DNA from: Enterococcus asini ATCC 700915
GTDB taxonomy: Bacteria; Bacillota; Bacilli; Lactobacillales; Enterococcaceae
Reading direction: 5' to 3'
DNA length: 64,000 nucleotides
NCBI RefSeq assembly: GCF_000407365.1
Contig: NZ_ASVU01000002.1
Span: 310,001-374,000, forward strand
Shown: positions 8,288-18,347 of the stretch, piece by piece
How the letters are laid out: the number at the start of each line of letters is the position of its first letter
How positions within the stretch are numbered: the first letter of the stretch is position 1
The notes under the pieces: model-generated
What the model saw: only the letters and a program-made list of their open reading frames with translations
Told to the model about the DNA's origin: nothing
Databases searched by the model: none
Position numbers and translations under genes: made by a program

Positions 8288-11263
8288 ATGGAAAAGCGGC
8301 GAATACTACGGCTTCTTCTGTGCCTTATTTGGCTTTTACTTTATTGCCAGCTAGCTTCATTGAGTAAGTTGGAAGCCGAGACAATTTTGGAAACGGCAGA
8401 ATCAACAGAATCAACAGAATCAACTGAAGCACTCCAATCAACGGCGAGCGCTTTTTCGCCGCGGGTAACTAGTTCAGAGGCGCCTTGTGTTTCCAGCGAA
8501 GCGGATAGTACGACTGAGTCGGCGGTTACTAGTACGGAAGCGTCAGATGAGAGCCAGATAATTCAAGGTCCAGTGAGAAACTCGGGGGAATTTAGGAACT
8601 TTTCAGCTAAAGGCATCGATTTGGTAGAGGAGCCGTTTTCCTATGGTGAACACAGTGAGCCAGCTGGCTGGTACCCCTTGCATCACACCCAGCAATTTTT
8701 AGCAGGAGGTGATCTTTTGCAAGACTGGGTGCAAAATTATCAATATGCTGTACCTGAATCAAGTGGGACGGTACCCCGTTTTGAACTAGCCGACGGGACC
8801 TTACCAGACTTTGATCGAGGGTATCATGAGTTTGGCACCAATATTACCGAAGCAGGGGGTAGGCTTAATACTAAGAAATCCTTGCGTCTGTTGCCCGGTG
8901 ACGAATCAGAGAAAAAGTTCGAAGTCATTCTGGATACGTTGGGAGATGTGGTAGTTTCTAAGTCTCAAGTGGATCTGGTGTTGGTCATCGAGCGCTCCAC
9001 GCGCATGATAGGGACGACTGGAACAGACAATTGGACTGTTTTAAAGGCCTCCTTGGAATCGTTTCTTACGGATCTTTTTGCTCAAGGGTTGGATTTACGG
9101 GTAGGACTGGTGGGCTTTTCGCAAACAGAAGCGGAACTTGCTATGATGAAATATCGTTTTATGGGGCCAGAAGAGAAAAAACATCCGGAAAATTATCGCT
9201 ACGAGGACTTCTTTTCCAATAATCCGGAGACCATATTAAACCGAGATGTCTTCAGTAAAATCAAAGATACTGCTGTGGGCGCGCCGACGTTTTTAGGAAT
9301 CGATGGGGGATTGTTCCTTTTAGGTTTGCCACAAGCCGGTCGTGAAGAGGCCACAAAAATCCTCTGTACGATTACTGCTGGGGCTCCAACTTATTTTCCA
9401 ACCTCGAGCTATTACCAAAATCCTCAGAATGAAAATACGCTACTCAGTGTCCAGGAATCCTTAGCTTTGTGTGATTTCGATGGGACGCCGAGTACTCTAA
9501 AGTTTTTCCGAGCTAAAGAAGAGCATTTTTCAGGGGATGGTCTGCAAGCAAGTGGTGAGGATCAGGAAAATGCCCGGGCCTTTTACACTGCGCGCCAAAG
9601 TCAGTCTGCCCATGTGAGCTGGCAAGCAATCCAATTTTCTGTGGGGCTAGAGGAGAATACATTGCCAGCTCTCGGTTCCCAGGGCTTTTTTCAAGGGGCT
9701 AATCAAGAGGCACTAACACAGGCCTTACAACAGGTGCTTCCTATTTATCAAGAGACCATCCATCAGGCAACGCTAGTGGAGCAGTTTAGCCCTTATGTGA
9801 CTTTTGAACAAGATTCGGTGGAAACTGCGGCGCTGGAAGTCACTGAAGACGGAAAGTTACGGGTAACGCCGACCAACTCAAAAGTGATGCCCTTGGAAAT
9901 TTCAGGAAAGGGGACGCTTTCTTGGTCGCAACTGACTTTAGGCCGTGACACAGGGGTCCGGCAAGGGGTACGTTTGCGATACGTGGTAAGTGTCAAAGGA
10001 GCCTATCGTGATAATCATTTCTATCCCGTGAGCCAGGAGACTTATCTAGAAAACGGCACTGAAAGTCGAGCTTACTATGCCCAGCCTTCGATTCGGGATG
10101 GTCCAAAAGAGCCCGAACCTGTGATCCCGGTGAACGTAAGAATTATCAGTCAGGTTAAAGACAGTCAGGAGAAAATCAAGGGTATGCAATACGGCTTGTA
10201 CCGGACGGAAGCAGGCGGGGAAGCTGTCTACACTTCAACTTTGGCTACTGAGGAAGGTTGGTCTGATTTTTCCGAGGTTTTACCTGGGGACTATTGGCTT
10301 CGTGAAGTCCAGGTGCCCAAGGCTTTTTTGACGAGCGGGGCGCTACGGGTAACCATTTCCGAAACTGGAGAGATTATTGGTCTTCCGAATACAAATCTTA
10401 TCATTGAAAAAGAGCGAAAGCCGATTCATCTCCAATTTCAACAACACGTAGCCGGCTTGCCATTGAGTGAGGGGAGTTTTGCTTTACAGCAAGCATCACA
10501 GCAAATTCCACTGGTAAGAGATGACTCTGGTAATTTCCAAGCATCTTTGGTGCTCCCTGGGACCTACCAGCTTGTGGAACTAGCGCCACCCTTAGGATAT
10601 CGGCCGATAGCAGCAGAGGACTTAGGGGAGTTAACAATAGCCCCATTAGGAGAAATCACTTTTTCTTCCGGGGAGGTTACCGTGACGGAGGAAGCAACCA
10701 AGCGCCTAGTGACTTTGCCGACCCTTCAACGACAATTAAAACCTTATACTTTGACGATAAAGCAACGTAACACCGAGAATGATGCGCTACTTACTGAAGC
10801 GGGTTTTGAATTGTATGACTCTTCCCCACTGGATGATCCTACTGTGGAACCTATTGCAGTCGAAGTAGAACAAGCTGATGGGAGTATTTTGTTTAAAGAA
10901 AAGGAACAGTCAGTCTTGCTGCAGCCGGGCATTACTTATTATCTAAAGGAAACCACACACCCTGAGGATTACCTACCGATGCAGGCAGTTCTAAGTTTTC
11001 AGATCAATGAGACCGGCCAAGCGGTATTCGATACACTAGGAGAGCAATCGCCAGCCGAAACTACGTCGCATTTCACTTTGGAAACAGACGATTTAGCGAA
11101 TCATTTGAAAATCGAACTGGTGCGCTCGCCGGTGGGGAAACTTCCTAAGACAGGTGGGGCAGGGAAATCAACCCCCTGGGGTGCTTGGAGCGTATTACTA
11201 ATCGGTTTAATCGGAGGACTGCTACTTGAGCGGTGGTATCAAAGAGTGAATCAAGAGGTGTAA
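8288..11263 (+). CDS. LPXTG-anchored surface adhesin with vWA and SpaA/Cna-B-like domains (pilus tip-like)
   Basis: 991 residues from the ATG preceded by AAAGGAG. Residues 1-32 are a signal peptide (RRILRLLLCLIWLLLYC). Residues 35-100 are a Thr/Glu/Ser-rich stretch with TES repeats. A von Willebrand A-like domain spans about 225-490 (VDLVLVIERSTRMIG); its MIDAS motif is degenerate, with Glu for the first Asp and Arg for the last Ser. Three SpaA/Cna-B-like domains follow at about 610-905, each ending in a YxLxE-type strand (YWLREVQVP, YQLVELAPPLGY, YYLKETTHPEDY). LPKTGG near residue 952, a hydrophobic helix and a basic tail form the sortase signal. The order resembles enterococcal or streptococcal pilus tip proteins, but no pilin or class C sortase gene is adjacent. 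Confidence 0.9.
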   Translation: MEKRRILRLLLCLIWLLLYCQLASLSKLEAETILETAESTESTESTEALQSTASAFSPRVTSSEAPCVSSEADSTTESAVTSTEASDESQIIQGPVRNSGEFRNFSAKGIDLVEEPFSYGEHSEPAGWYPLHHTQQFLAGGDLLQDWVQNYQYAVPESSGTVPRFELADGTLPDFDRGYHEFGTNITEAGGRLNTKKSLRLLPGDESEKKFEVILDTLGDVVVSKSQVDLVLVIERSTRMIGTTGTDNWTVLKASLESFLTDLFAQGLDLRVGLVGFSQTEAELAMMKYRFMGPEEKKHPENYRYEDFFSNNPETILNRDVFSKIKDTAVGAPTFLGIDGGLFLLGLPQAGREEATKILCTITAGAPTYFPTSSYYQNPQNENTLLSVQESLALCDFDGTPSTLKFFRAKEEHFSGDGLQASGEDQENARAFYTARQSQSAHVSWQAIQFSVGLEENTLPALGSQGFFQGANQEALTQALQQVLPIYQETIHQATLVEQFSPYVTFEQDSVETAALEVTEDGKLRVTPTNSKVMPLEISGKGTLSWSQLTLGRDTGVRQGVRLRYVVSVKGAYRDNHFYPVSQETYLENGTESRAYYAQPSIRDGPKEPEPVIPVNVRIISQVKDSQEKIKGMQYGLYRTEAGGEAVYTSTLATEEGWSDFSEVLPGDYWLREVQVPKAFLTSGALRVTISETGEIIGLPNTNLIIEKERKPIHLQFQQHVAGLPLSEGSFALQQASQQIPLVRDDSGNFQASLVLPGTYQLVELAPPLGYRPIAAEDLGELTIAPLGEITFSSGEVTVTEEATKRLVTLPTLQRQLKPYTLTIKQRNTENDALLTEAGFELYDSSPLDDPTVEPIAVEVEQADGSILFKEKEQSVLLQPGITYYLKETTHPEDYLPMQAVLSFQINETGQAVFDTLGEQSPAETTSHFTLETDDLANHLKIELVRSPVGKLPKTGGAGKSTPWGAWSVLLIGLIGGLLLERWYQRVNQEV

Positions 11264-11306
11264 GAAAGGCGGTGCTACATTCTTTTCGCGACAAATACAA
11301 GAAAAA

Positions 11307-11342
11307 AAGCCCTTATCCAAATTTTCGGATAAGGGCTTTTTA
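11307..11342. terminator. Bidirectional terminator
   Basis: AAGCCCTTATCC pairs exactly with GGATAAGGGCTT and has A- and T-runs outside. It separates the surface-protein gene from the converging small genes. Confidence 0.9.
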
Positions 11343-11627
11343 CTAGAGAATAATTTGATTTCCTTGTTCTTTAAATCCGTAAATAGGCTGCGTACCATTT
11401 TTTGTTTCTAAATAAAGGGAAAGCCGTCGATGGGTCATCAAAATCGTCAATAAATCTTTCATAGTCAAAGGCGTCTGACCGGCGATTGAGCAGAAAACAA
11501 GTCCCTGATTTTCTTGTCGAATCTGGGTAATGGGCAGGATTTTTTGTTCCTCGAAGCGGGCGATTCCTTGATAGGTTTGCTTTTTTTGAGGTAAGGTGAG
11601 GGCGGTTAACAATTCACTGGCTTTCAT
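11343..11627 (-). CDS. Small protein of unknown function
   Basis: 94 residues from the ATG at 11627, which overlaps the stop of the upstream gene as ATGA, so the two are translationally coupled. The sequence has alternating charged and hydrophobic stretches and a basic segment LLTILMTHRRLSLYLETKNG. There is no signal peptide or membrane helix. I do not recognise the family. Its partner upstream is also unknown. Confidence 0.65.
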   Translation of the reverse strand: MKASELLTALTLPQKKQTYQGIARFEEQKILPITQIRQENQGLVFCSIAGQTPLTMKDLLTILMTHRRLSLYLETKNGTQPIYGFKEQGNQIIL

Positions 11628-11899
11628 GGCTGACCGGCCTTTTTGCGAGGGTAGCGGCTTAAGGAAAAGTCCAGCCACAATTGATTTTTTTCCAATACCC
11701 GATACTGGTCAGCGATAAATTGTCCCCGATTATTCTTATGACCAAAGACCACCACATTGCTTCCTGGGGCTGCTTCGGCAAAGAAAGTTAAAGCATGACG
11801 GGCAATTAAACAGTGTTCTTCTCCCAGTTGGAAATACACCAAAGGAGGATCGCTTGCGATAAGTTTGATTTTTTGAATTTCTCCTTGTTTGCTCAGCAT
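11624..11899 (-). CDS. Small protein of unknown function, first gene of a two-gene operon
   Basis: 91 residues. The ATG at 11899 has AAGGAGG eight bases upstream, and a near-consensus promoter lies 53 bases upstream (11952-11980). The longer open frame lacks another ribosome site. The sequence looks like a small beta-rich domain (IKLIASDPPLVYFQLGEEHC; SNVVVFGHKNNRGQFIADQY), perhaps SH3- or OB-like, with a basic C-terminus. No family is recognised. Confidence 0.65.
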   Translation of the reverse strand: MLSKQGEIQKIKLIASDPPLVYFQLGEEHCLIARHALTFFAEAAPGSNVVVFGHKNNRGQFIADQYRVLEKNQLWLDFSLSRYPRKKAGQP

Positions 11900-11951
11900 T
11901 GAAAAAACCTCCTTAAAAACACACCTGACGGGACACCGCTTGCTTACTTCT

Positions 11952-11980
11952 ATTATACAAACAAACGTTCGCATTGTAAA
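11952..11980 (-). promoter_or_regulatory. Promoter of the small two-gene operon, overlapping a PurR-box-like site
   Basis: On the minus strand TTTACA-17-TATAAT is close to the sigma-A consensus. The spacer contains ATGCGAACGTTT (11964-11975), similar to the PurR boxes elsewhere in the window. It lies about 80 bases upstream of the predicted xpt start, in reverse orientation, so PurR could act on either gene. Confidence 0.6.
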
Positions 11981-12014
11981 GCGATGGAATTCATGAAAAA
12001 CTGGTGAAAATAAG

Positions 12015-12043
12015 TTGCGCCTTTTCAGGGAGGGTGTTATACT
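12015..12043 (+). promoter_or_regulatory. Promoter of xpt-pbuX
   Basis: TTGCGC-17-TATACT, placing the start near 12050, about 40 bases before the guanine aptamer. Confidence 0.6.
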
Positions 12044-12088
12044 TTCCAACATAAATACCTGCCAAGTTTGCGGGAACCGAATGGATAC

Positions 12089-12154
12089 TGCTTATATATC
12101 GTCGTAATTGGTCGACAGTCTCTACCCGATACCGTAAATATCGGACTATAAGCA
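12089..12154 (+). promoter_or_regulatory. Guanine riboswitch (purine aptamer)
   Basis: P1 is formed by GCTTATA (12090-12096) and TATAAGC (12147-12153). P2 is GTCG/CGAC, and the J2/3 core GTCTCTACC is followed by the P3 arm with CCGTAAA in its loop. The closing GGACTATA has C at the position that pairs with the ligand, which in this class means guanine or xanthine/hypoxanthine rather than adenine. It precedes xpt-pbuX, the classic target. Ligand binding should favour the terminator at 12165-12213. Confidence 0.93.
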
Positions 12155-12164
12155 AAAAAACGTG

Positions 12165-12818
<654 letters not shown>

Positions 12819-12819
12819 G

Positions 12820-14118
12820 GTGAAGGAGCAGCAGACAGGAAAAGCGGCCGTTTTAGGTTTGCAACATTTATTGGCCATGTATGCCGGAGCAGTGGCAGTG
12901 CCAATCTTAATTGGGACAGGCTTAGGTTTTAATGAGTCCCAGATGACTTACTTGATTTCCATTGATATTTTCATGTGTGGGATTGCCACACTGTTGCAAC
13001 TAACGGTAAATAAGTTTTTCGGTATCGGTTTGCCTGTTGTTTTGGGCTGTGCCATTCAAGCGGTGGCGCCCCTGATTTTAATCGGTAGCGACAAAGGCGT
13101 CGGAGCCATGTATGGTTCTATCATCGCCGCTGGGGTTTTCGTTGTTTTAATCGCTGGGGTCTTCTCCAAGATTAAAAAGCTCTTTCCGCCATTGGTCACT
13201 GGAACGGTCATCACCGTTATCGGGTTAACCTTGATTCCTGTGGCGATTACCAAAATGGGTGGCGGAGACGCCGCAGCAGAAAGCTTTGGAGATCCCAATA
13301 ATCTGTTGCTAGCATTTATTACCATCGCCTTAATCATCGGCGTGCAAGTCTTTGCCAAAGGCTTCCTGCGTTCGATTTCTGTGTTAATCGGTTTGGTTGG
13401 CGGCAGTATCTTGGCTTACTTTATGGGCATGATGGACTTTGCCGCAATTGGCCATGCGCCGGTCTTCCACGTACCACAACCTTTCTACTTTGGCAAACCA
13501 ACCTTTGATGTGTGGTCGATTTTATTGATGATCATCATTTCCATCGTCAGCATGGTGGAATCCACCGGAGTTTACTTTGCTCTAGGAGATATCGTGGGCA
13601 AGCCGATTACAGAAGACGATTTGAAACGGGGCTACCGGGCAGAAGGTTTGGCGATAGTGCTAGGGGGCATTTTCAATACGTTCCCATACACTGGGTTTTC
13701 CCAAAACGTCGGCCTTGTGCAATTGTCTGGGATTAAAACGAAAAAACCAATTTATTTCTCCGCAATTTTCTTAATCATCCTAGGTCTATTCCCGAAAATT
13801 GGGGCTTTGGCTCAAATCATTCCGGAACCAGTTCTTGGGGGCGGGATGTTGATTATGTTTGGTAGTGTGGCGGTGCAAGGCATGCGCATGCTATCGAAAA
13901 CTGATTTTACCAACGATAAAAACCTATTGATCATCGCCGTAGCATTAGGTTTTGGTTTAGGCTTTAACGTGATGCCACAGCTCTTTGGAAAAATGCCAGA
14001 AACCTTGCAAATGTTTACCGGTAACGGCATTGTTATGAGTTCCTTGGCAGCAATTCTTTTGAACTTGATCTTTAATGGTTTGAAAGAAGAACCGGAAGCC
14101 CAGTTAGAAATCGAATAA
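12820..14118 (+). CDS. pbuX: Xanthine permease (NCS2/UraA family)
   Basis: 432 residues, with about 12-14 hydrophobic segments. It imports xanthine by proton symport in the cytoplasmic membrane. LGLQHLLAMYAGAVAVPILIG-type N-terminus is seen (HLLAMYAGAVAVPILIGTG), and GIFNTFPYTGFSQNVGLVQL is the NCS2 signature region. The GTG start has GGAGGAGG ten bases upstream inside the end of xpt. Being the second gene of the riboswitch operon supports the xanthine assignment over uracil. Confidence 0.93.
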   Translation: MKEQQTGKAAVLGLQHLLAMYAGAVAVPILIGTGLGFNESQMTYLISIDIFMCGIATLLQLTVNKFFGIGLPVVLGCAIQAVAPLILIGSDKGVGAMYGSIIAAGVFVVLIAGVFSKIKKLFPPLVTGTVITVIGLTLIPVAITKMGGGDAAAESFGDPNNLLLAFITIALIIGVQVFAKGFLRSISVLIGLVGGSILAYFMGMMDFAAIGHAPVFHVPQPFYFGKPTFDVWSILLMIIISIVSMVESTGVYFALGDIVGKPITEDDLKRGYRAEGLAIVLGGIFNTFPYTGFSQNVGLVQLSGIKTKKPIYFSAIFLIILGLFPKIGALAQIIPEPVLGGGMLIMFGSVAVQGMRMLSKTDFTNDKNLLIIAVALGFGLGFNVMPQLFGKMPETLQMFTGNGIVMSSLAAILLNLIFNGLKEEPEAQLEIE

Positions 14119-14131
14119 AAACTTACAAAAC

Positions 14132-14157
14132 CTGTCAGTTCATTGGCAGTTTTTTTT
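14132..14157 (+). terminator. Terminator after pbuX
   Basis: CTGTCA pairs with TGGCAG (one G-T pair), followed by eight T. It is short but well placed. Confidence 0.65.
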
Positions 14158-14194
14158 ATGGGGTGCGGGTGAGGATTCCGGTGTCGCGAATAAA

Positions 14195-14240
14195 ATAAAA
14201 GACGAACGATTTGATATATTTAAAATTAAACATTCGACAT
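14195..14240 (+). promoter_or_regulatory. PurR boxes upstream of purE
   Basis: AAAAGACGAACGATTTG has its CGAAC at 14203-14207. An inverted partner, AACATTCGAC, lies at 14229-14238. The spacing GAAC-N24-ATTC is close to the GAAC-N24-GTTC pattern known for PurR. The first box is about 76 bases upstream of the predicted start. Confidence 0.75.
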
Positions 14241-14244
14241 TCTT

Positions 14245-14273
14245 TTGACAGAGAAAAAGACCCTTGCTAAAAT
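14245..14273 (+). promoter_or_regulatory. purE promoter
   Basis: TTGACA-17-TAAAAT, a near-consensus sigma-A promoter with the start near 14280. Confidence 0.8.
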
Positions 14274-14329
14274 AAAACTAAATTGGTGCCCGTCAGAAAC
14301 ACGTAGCGAGGCACAAAGGAGACGAAGTA

Positions 14330-14818
14330 ATGGAAGCACAAGTGGCAGTCATCATGGGTAGCACTTCTGATTGGGAGACCATGCAGTACGCCTGTGAAAG
14401 TTTGGATGAATTAGGCATTCCTTATCTTAAAAAGGTGGTTTCGGCTCACCGCACGCCGGATTTGATGTTTGAATTTGCCGAGCAAGCTCGCAAGCAAGGG
14501 CTGAAAGTTATCATCGCCGGAGCCGGTGGGGCGGCCCATTTACCGGGGATGGTAGCGGCGAAAACAACTTTGCCTGTCATCGGTGTTCCGGTTCAATCCC
14601 GAACATTAAATGGGTTGGATTCGTTATTGTCCATTGTCCAAATGCCCGGGGGTGTGCCGGTAGCCACCACGGCCATTGGAAAAGCGGGGGCAACCAACGC
14701 CGGTCTACTTGCAGCGCAGATGCTTTCCATGTATGATTTAGATATTGCGCAACGTCTTGCTGACAAGCGGGAGCAGATGCGCCAAACCGTAATGGAAAGT
14801 AGTGATCAACTTGGTTAA
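14330..14818 (+). CDS. purE: N5-carboxyaminoimidazole ribonucleotide mutase
   Basis: 162 residues. PurE moves the carboxyl group of N5-CAIR to carbon 4, giving CAIR. The class I signatures are all present: GSTSDW near the N-terminus, VSAHRTPD, and [11 protein letters not shown] with VPVQS. AAAGGAG precedes the ATG. The stop overlaps the start region of purK by 17 bases, so the pair is translationally coupled. The neighbouring PurK marks this as the class I two-enzyme route. Confidence 0.96.
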   Translation: MEAQVAVIMGSTSDWETMQYACESLDELGIPYLKKVVSAHRTPDLMFEFAEQARKQGLKVIIAGAGGAAHLPGMVAAKTTLPVIGVPVQSRTLNGLDSLLSIVQMPGGVPVATTAIGKAGATNAGLLAAQMLSMYDLDIAQRLADKREQMRQTVMESSDQLG

Positions 14819-15929
14819 GTCGTTAAAACCTGGCTCCGTCATTGGTATCGTAGGGGGAGGACAGTTAGGCCGCATGATGGCCATTAGTGCCAAAGAAATG
14901 GGCTTTCGGGTGGGCGTGTTAGACCCCACGGAAGACTGTCCCGCAGCTCAAGTGGCGGACTGGCATATCGTGGCCGCTTACGATGACATTTTGGCCTTGC
15001 AAGAGCTAGCCAAACGTTGTGAAGTAATTACGTATGAATTTGAAAATGTCAGCGTGGAAGCTTTGAACAACATTCTGCCTTTCGCCAATGTCCCTCAGGG
15101 TACCGACCTTTTGGCGATTACCCAAGATCGTTTGTTGGAGAAAAGCTTTTTAGAAGACAATAATGTGGTGATTGCCCCTTATGAAGTCATCATCAACCCA
15201 ACGGATATCCAAGATGCCATCGATCGCATTGGGTTTCCTTGTGTCTTGAAGACGACTCGGGGAGGCTATGACGGCAAAGGCCAATACGTCCTGTACAGCA
15301 CGGCGGACTTGGCGCCTTCCATGAATCTCTTGCGGGAAGGCACCTGTGAATTGGAAGCCTGGATTCCTTTTGAAAAGGAAATCTCGGTTATGGTAGCCGG
15401 CAATGGGGAAACTTACACCACCTTCCCAGTAGTGGAAAACATCCACCGGAACAATATCTTACATGAAACCATCGCACCGGCCCGGGTGGCTGATGAAGTG
15501 GCGGAAGAAGCCGCACGAATTGCTCGGCAAATTGCAGAAGCGTTGAATCTTAGAGGGTGTTTAGCCATCGAGATGTTCTTGACGAAAGCCGGGGGCATCT
15601 ATGTGAATGAATTGGCACCGCGGCCTCATAATTCTGGGCATTATTCCATTGAAGCCTGCAACTTAAGTCAGTTTGACGCCCATATTCGCGGAATTTGTGG
15701 CTGGCCACTGCCTAAGGTCAACCTTTTACAAGAAACGATCATGGTCAATATCTTAGGGGAACACTTGGCAGAGACTTATGATTTAATCGACTTGAAGGCG
15801 GACTGGCAATTTCATTACTATGGTAAGAAAGAAGCCAAACCCGGTCGGAAAATGGGGCACATTACCATTTTGACCGAAGACCTGTATGAGACTTTAGAAG
15901 AAATCTACCAGACGGGAATCTGGGATTAA
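14802..15929 (+). CDS. purK: N5-carboxyaminoimidazole ribonucleotide synthase
   Basis: About 375 residues. This ATP-grasp enzyme makes N5-CAIR from AIR, bicarbonate and [19 protein letters not shown] is the N-terminal motif, [14 protein letters not shown] is the ATP-grasp loop, and [19 protein letters not shown] holds the metal-binding Glu/Asn region. The start is uncertain: GTG 14802 lies close to GGAAAG, while TTG 14811 would give a more usual length and spacing. The gene overlaps purE and is followed by purB after 15 bases. Confidence 0.95.
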   Translation: MINLVKSLKPGSVIGIVGGGQLGRMMAISAKEMGFRVGVLDPTEDCPAAQVADWHIVAAYDDILALQELAKRCEVITYEFENVSVEALNNILPFANVPQGTDLLAITQDRLLEKSFLEDNNVVIAPYEVIINPTDIQDAIDRIGFPCVLKTTRGGYDGKGQYVLYSTADLAPSMNLLREGTCELEAWIPFEKEISVMVAGNGETYTTFPVVENIHRNNILHETIAPARVADEVAEEAARIARQIAEALNLRGCLAIEMFLTKAGGIYVNELAPRPHNSGHYSIEACNLSQFDAHIRGICGWPLPKVNLLQETIMVNILGEHLAETYDLIDLKADWQFHYYGKKEAKPGRKMGHITILTEDLYETLEEIYQTGIWD

Positions 15930-15944
15930 TAAAGGAGCACATGT

Positions 15945-17243
15945 ATGTTAGAACGTTATTCACGACCTGAAATGAGCAGTATTTGGACGGACCAAAATCG
16001 TTACCAAGCTTGGCTAGAAGTGGAAATTTTAGCCGATGAAGCGTGGGCGGAATTAGGGGAAATCCCCCAAGAAGACGTAGCGAAAATTCGCAAACGGGCG
16101 ACTTTTTCCATTGACCGCATTCTCGAAATTGAAGAGTCTACCCGGCACGATGTGGTAGCTTTCACCCGGGCGGTCTCCGAGTCTTTAGGGGAAGAACGGA
16201 AGTGGGTGCACTACGGGTTAACCAGTACCGACGTGGTGGACACTGCTTATGGGTACTTATTGAAGCAAGCCAACGATGTTTTGCGCAAAGACTTGCAAAA
16301 CTTTTTGGAAATCATCGGCAACAAAGCCAAAGAACACAAATACACCGTCTGCATGGGTCGAACTCACGGGGTGCATGCTGAACCGACGACATTTGGCTTG
16401 AAATTAGCCACTTGGTATTCGGAAATGAAGCGGAATATCGAACGTTTTGAACATGCGGCTAAAGGGGTGGAAGCCGGGAAAATTTCCGGTGCTGTGGGAA
16501 CTTTTGCCAATATCCCTCCTTTTATCGAAGAATACGTCTGCGAAAAATTGGGGATTCGGGCCCAAGAAATCTCTACTCAAGTCTTGCCTCGAGATCTTCA
16601 CGCGGAATACTTTGCGGCTTTGGCATTGATTGCCACGTCTATCGAACGCTTTGCTACGGAAATCCGGGGCTTGCAAAAATCTGAAACTCGGGAAGTGGAA
16701 GAATACTTCGCTAAAGGACAAAAAGGTTCTTCAGCTATGCCTCACAAACGCAATCCAATCGGCTCGGAAAACATGTGCGGTCTGGCTCGGGTCGTTCGTG
16801 GTCATATGCTAACGGCTTACGAAGACGTGCCATTGTGGCATGAGCGGGATATTTCTCACTCTTCAGCGGAACGGATCATCGTACCAGACACGACGATTTT
16901 ACTGAACTACATGCTGAATCGTTTCGGCAATATCGTGAAGAACTTAACCGTCTTCCCAGAAAATATGAAACGCAATATGGATGCGACCTTTGGCTTGATT
17001 TACAGTCAACGGGTGATGTTGAAACTAATCGACAAAGGCATGACCAGAGAAGCGGCCTATGACTTGGTACAACCAAAAACCGCTTTTGCTTGGGATCATC
17101 AAACGGCTTTCCGTCCGCTTTTAGAAGAAGATGATAAGATCACTTCAATCTTGAGCAAGGAAGACATCGATGACGCCTTTGACTACCAATACCATTTGCG
17201 CAATGTGGATACGATCTTTGAACGAATTGGTTTAGGCGAATAA
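15945..17243 (+). CDS. purB: Adenylosuccinate lyase
   Basis: 432 residues. It cleaves SAICAR to AICAR and adenylosuccinate to AMP, releasing fumarate in both. The fumarase/aspartase signature [16 protein letters not shown] is present, with [13 protein letters not shown] and TSTDVVDTA as the other two active-site regions. AAAGGAG precedes the ATG. It is the last gene of purEKB, and a terminator follows at once. In many relatives purB sits in one long pur operon; here purEKB is separate from purCSQLFMNHD. Confidence 0.97.
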   Translation: MLERYSRPEMSSIWTDQNRYQAWLEVEILADEAWAELGEIPQEDVAKIRKRATFSIDRILEIEESTRHDVVAFTRAVSESLGEERKWVHYGLTSTDVVDTAYGYLLKQANDVLRKDLQNFLEIIGNKAKEHKYTVCMGRTHGVHAEPTTFGLKLATWYSEMKRNIERFEHAAKGVEAGKISGAVGTFANIPPFIEEYVCEKLGIRAQEISTQVLPRDLHAEYFAALALIATSIERFATEIRGLQKSETREVEEYFAKGQKGSSAMPHKRNPIGSENMCGLARVVRGHMLTAYEDVPLWHERDISHSSAERIIVPDTTILLNYMLNRFGNIVKNLTVFPENMKRNMDATFGLIYSQRVMLKLIDKGMTREAAYDLVQPKTAFAWDHQTAFRPLLEEDDKITSILSKEDIDDAFDYQYHLRNVDTIFERIGLGE

Positions 17244-17249
17244 GGATTG

Positions 17250-17276
17250 CCGGGTCAGCTTTGGCCCGGTTTTTTT
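17250..17276 (+). terminator. Terminator of purEKB
   Basis: CCGGGTC pairs with GGCCCGG (one G-T pair) and is followed by seven T. Confidence 0.85.
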
Positions 17277-17297
17277 ACTAGAAAAAGAGGTGGAAAA

Positions 17298-17762
17298 ATG
17301 ACAGCAAATGAAATTGCAGATTTTTGGGGACGGTATTTGAAAAGCGCAGAAAAGCCTGCTGAGACCACCTGTAAGGAGTCTTTTTACTTTGGCTACTATG
17401 AGGAATTGGCCGATGAATTGTTGCGATTGGTATTAACTGGGCAAAAAACGGCGACTACCTCTAGTTATTTGGCCTACGCAAATGTGGGTGAAGCGTTGCC
17501 GAAAGTCGGGGATTTATCCATTGTCACGGACTGGTCCGGGCGGCCGGCTTGTGTAATCGAAAACACCCAAGTGGTTACATTACCCTTTAATCAAATGACT
17601 TTTGACTTGTGTCGCTTGGAAGGAGAAGACGAAAACTTGGCTTCTTGGCAAGAGAATCATCGGCAAGCTTTTACTCACAGTGGTCCGGAAGAAGGCTATG
17701 TATTTTCAGAAGAGATGCCTGTGGTGTTTGAAGTGTTTCGCGTGGTTTATCGAGAAGTTTAA
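17298..17762 (+). CDS. ASCH-domain protein
   Basis: 154 residues from the ATG at 17298 with AGAGGTGG upstream. The segments GQKTATTSSY, GDLSIVTDWSGRPACVIENT and FDLCRLEGEDENLASWQENH are typical of the ASCH (PUA-like) family, which is thought to bind RNA or nucleic acid-derived ligands. Some members are amidohydrolases acting on N4-acetylcytidine. It sits alone between two terminators. The biological role is not known. Confidence 0.85.
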   Translation: MTANEIADFWGRYLKSAEKPAETTCKESFYFGYYEELADELLRLVLTGQKTATTSSYLAYANVGEALPKVGDLSIVTDWSGRPACVIENTQVVTLPFNQMTFDLCRLEGEDENLASWQENHRQAFTHSGPEEGYVFSEEMPVVFEVFRVVYREV

Positions 17763-17763
17763 A

Positions 17764-17803
17764 AAAAGGCTGGTCCAAGTCTGGTGACTTGAATCAGCCT
17801 TTT
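17764..17803. terminator. Bidirectional terminator
   Basis: AAAAGGCTG/CAGCCTTTT encloses an inner CAAGTC/GACTTG helix, shared by the converging genes. Confidence 0.85.
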
Positions 17804-17815
17804 GTCCTATTTTGA

Positions 17816-18190
17816 TTACGCGTAAAGCGGATGGTGATAGTGTTGGGTATGCTCTTGGCGCAAAGTGTCCAAGAGTTCCTCCACAAAATGAAAGTCCCGT
17901 TCTTCAAAGTTAAAGTAAACTTTGAAGTGGTAACGGTTTTTAAAGAGATGCTGCTCATGGGTTTGGGTAATCACCAGCTCGTCGTTGTGTTGATTGCGGT
18001 ATTGCAAAGTCCGCTTGCGACACTCCACGGGGTGGCGCTGAATCCGAGCCTTACGCAGAGCGTAAAAGGAGCGGTTTTTATTTTGCTGGTAGACTTCCGC
18101 TACCGCTAATAAATCATTGAATAACTGGCGCTTGTCTTCCTCCGAAAGGGCACTTAAAAAACTCTCCACGGACACTGATTTTTCTAGCAT
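17816..18190 (-). CDS. Conserved-looking hypothetical protein
   Basis: 124 residues. The ATG has AGGAGG nine bases upstream. The sequence is soluble, with an acidic helical N-terminus (SALSEEDKRQLFNDLLAVAE), a basic centre (RKARIQRHPVECRKRTLQY) and a His-rich end (HTQHYHHPLYA). No domain is recognised. It stands alone, ends at a bidirectional terminator and diverges from the kdgK-like gene. Confidence 0.7.
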   Translation of the reverse strand: MLEKSVSVESFLSALSEEDKRQLFNDLLAVAEVYQQNKNRSFYALRKARIQRHPVECRKRTLQYRNQHNDELVITQTHEQHLFKNRYHFKVYFNFEERDFHFVEELLDTLRQEHTQHYHHPLYA

Positions 18191-18248
18191 ACGAAAATCC
18201 TCCTAAGCTTTCACCTTTACACAGGTAATATAGCAGAAAAAAAAGAAT

Positions 18249-18308
18249 TTGTAAACGCTTCATAAATAACTTTGACTATTTTTTGTAGAAATCCTTTTGT
18301 GCTATACT
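18249..18308 (+). promoter_or_regulatory. cre-like site and extended -10 promoter of the sugar kinase gene
   Basis: TTGTAAACGCTTCAT (18249-18263) matches the 15-base CcpA cre consensus with one mismatch. An extended -10, TGCTATACT, ends at 18308. The site lies about 40 bases upstream of the -10, a position that could repress or activate. Confidence 0.55.
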
Positions 18309-18347
18309 AAGGACGCACCGAATCAAATTAAGGGGATGTTTTTTGAA

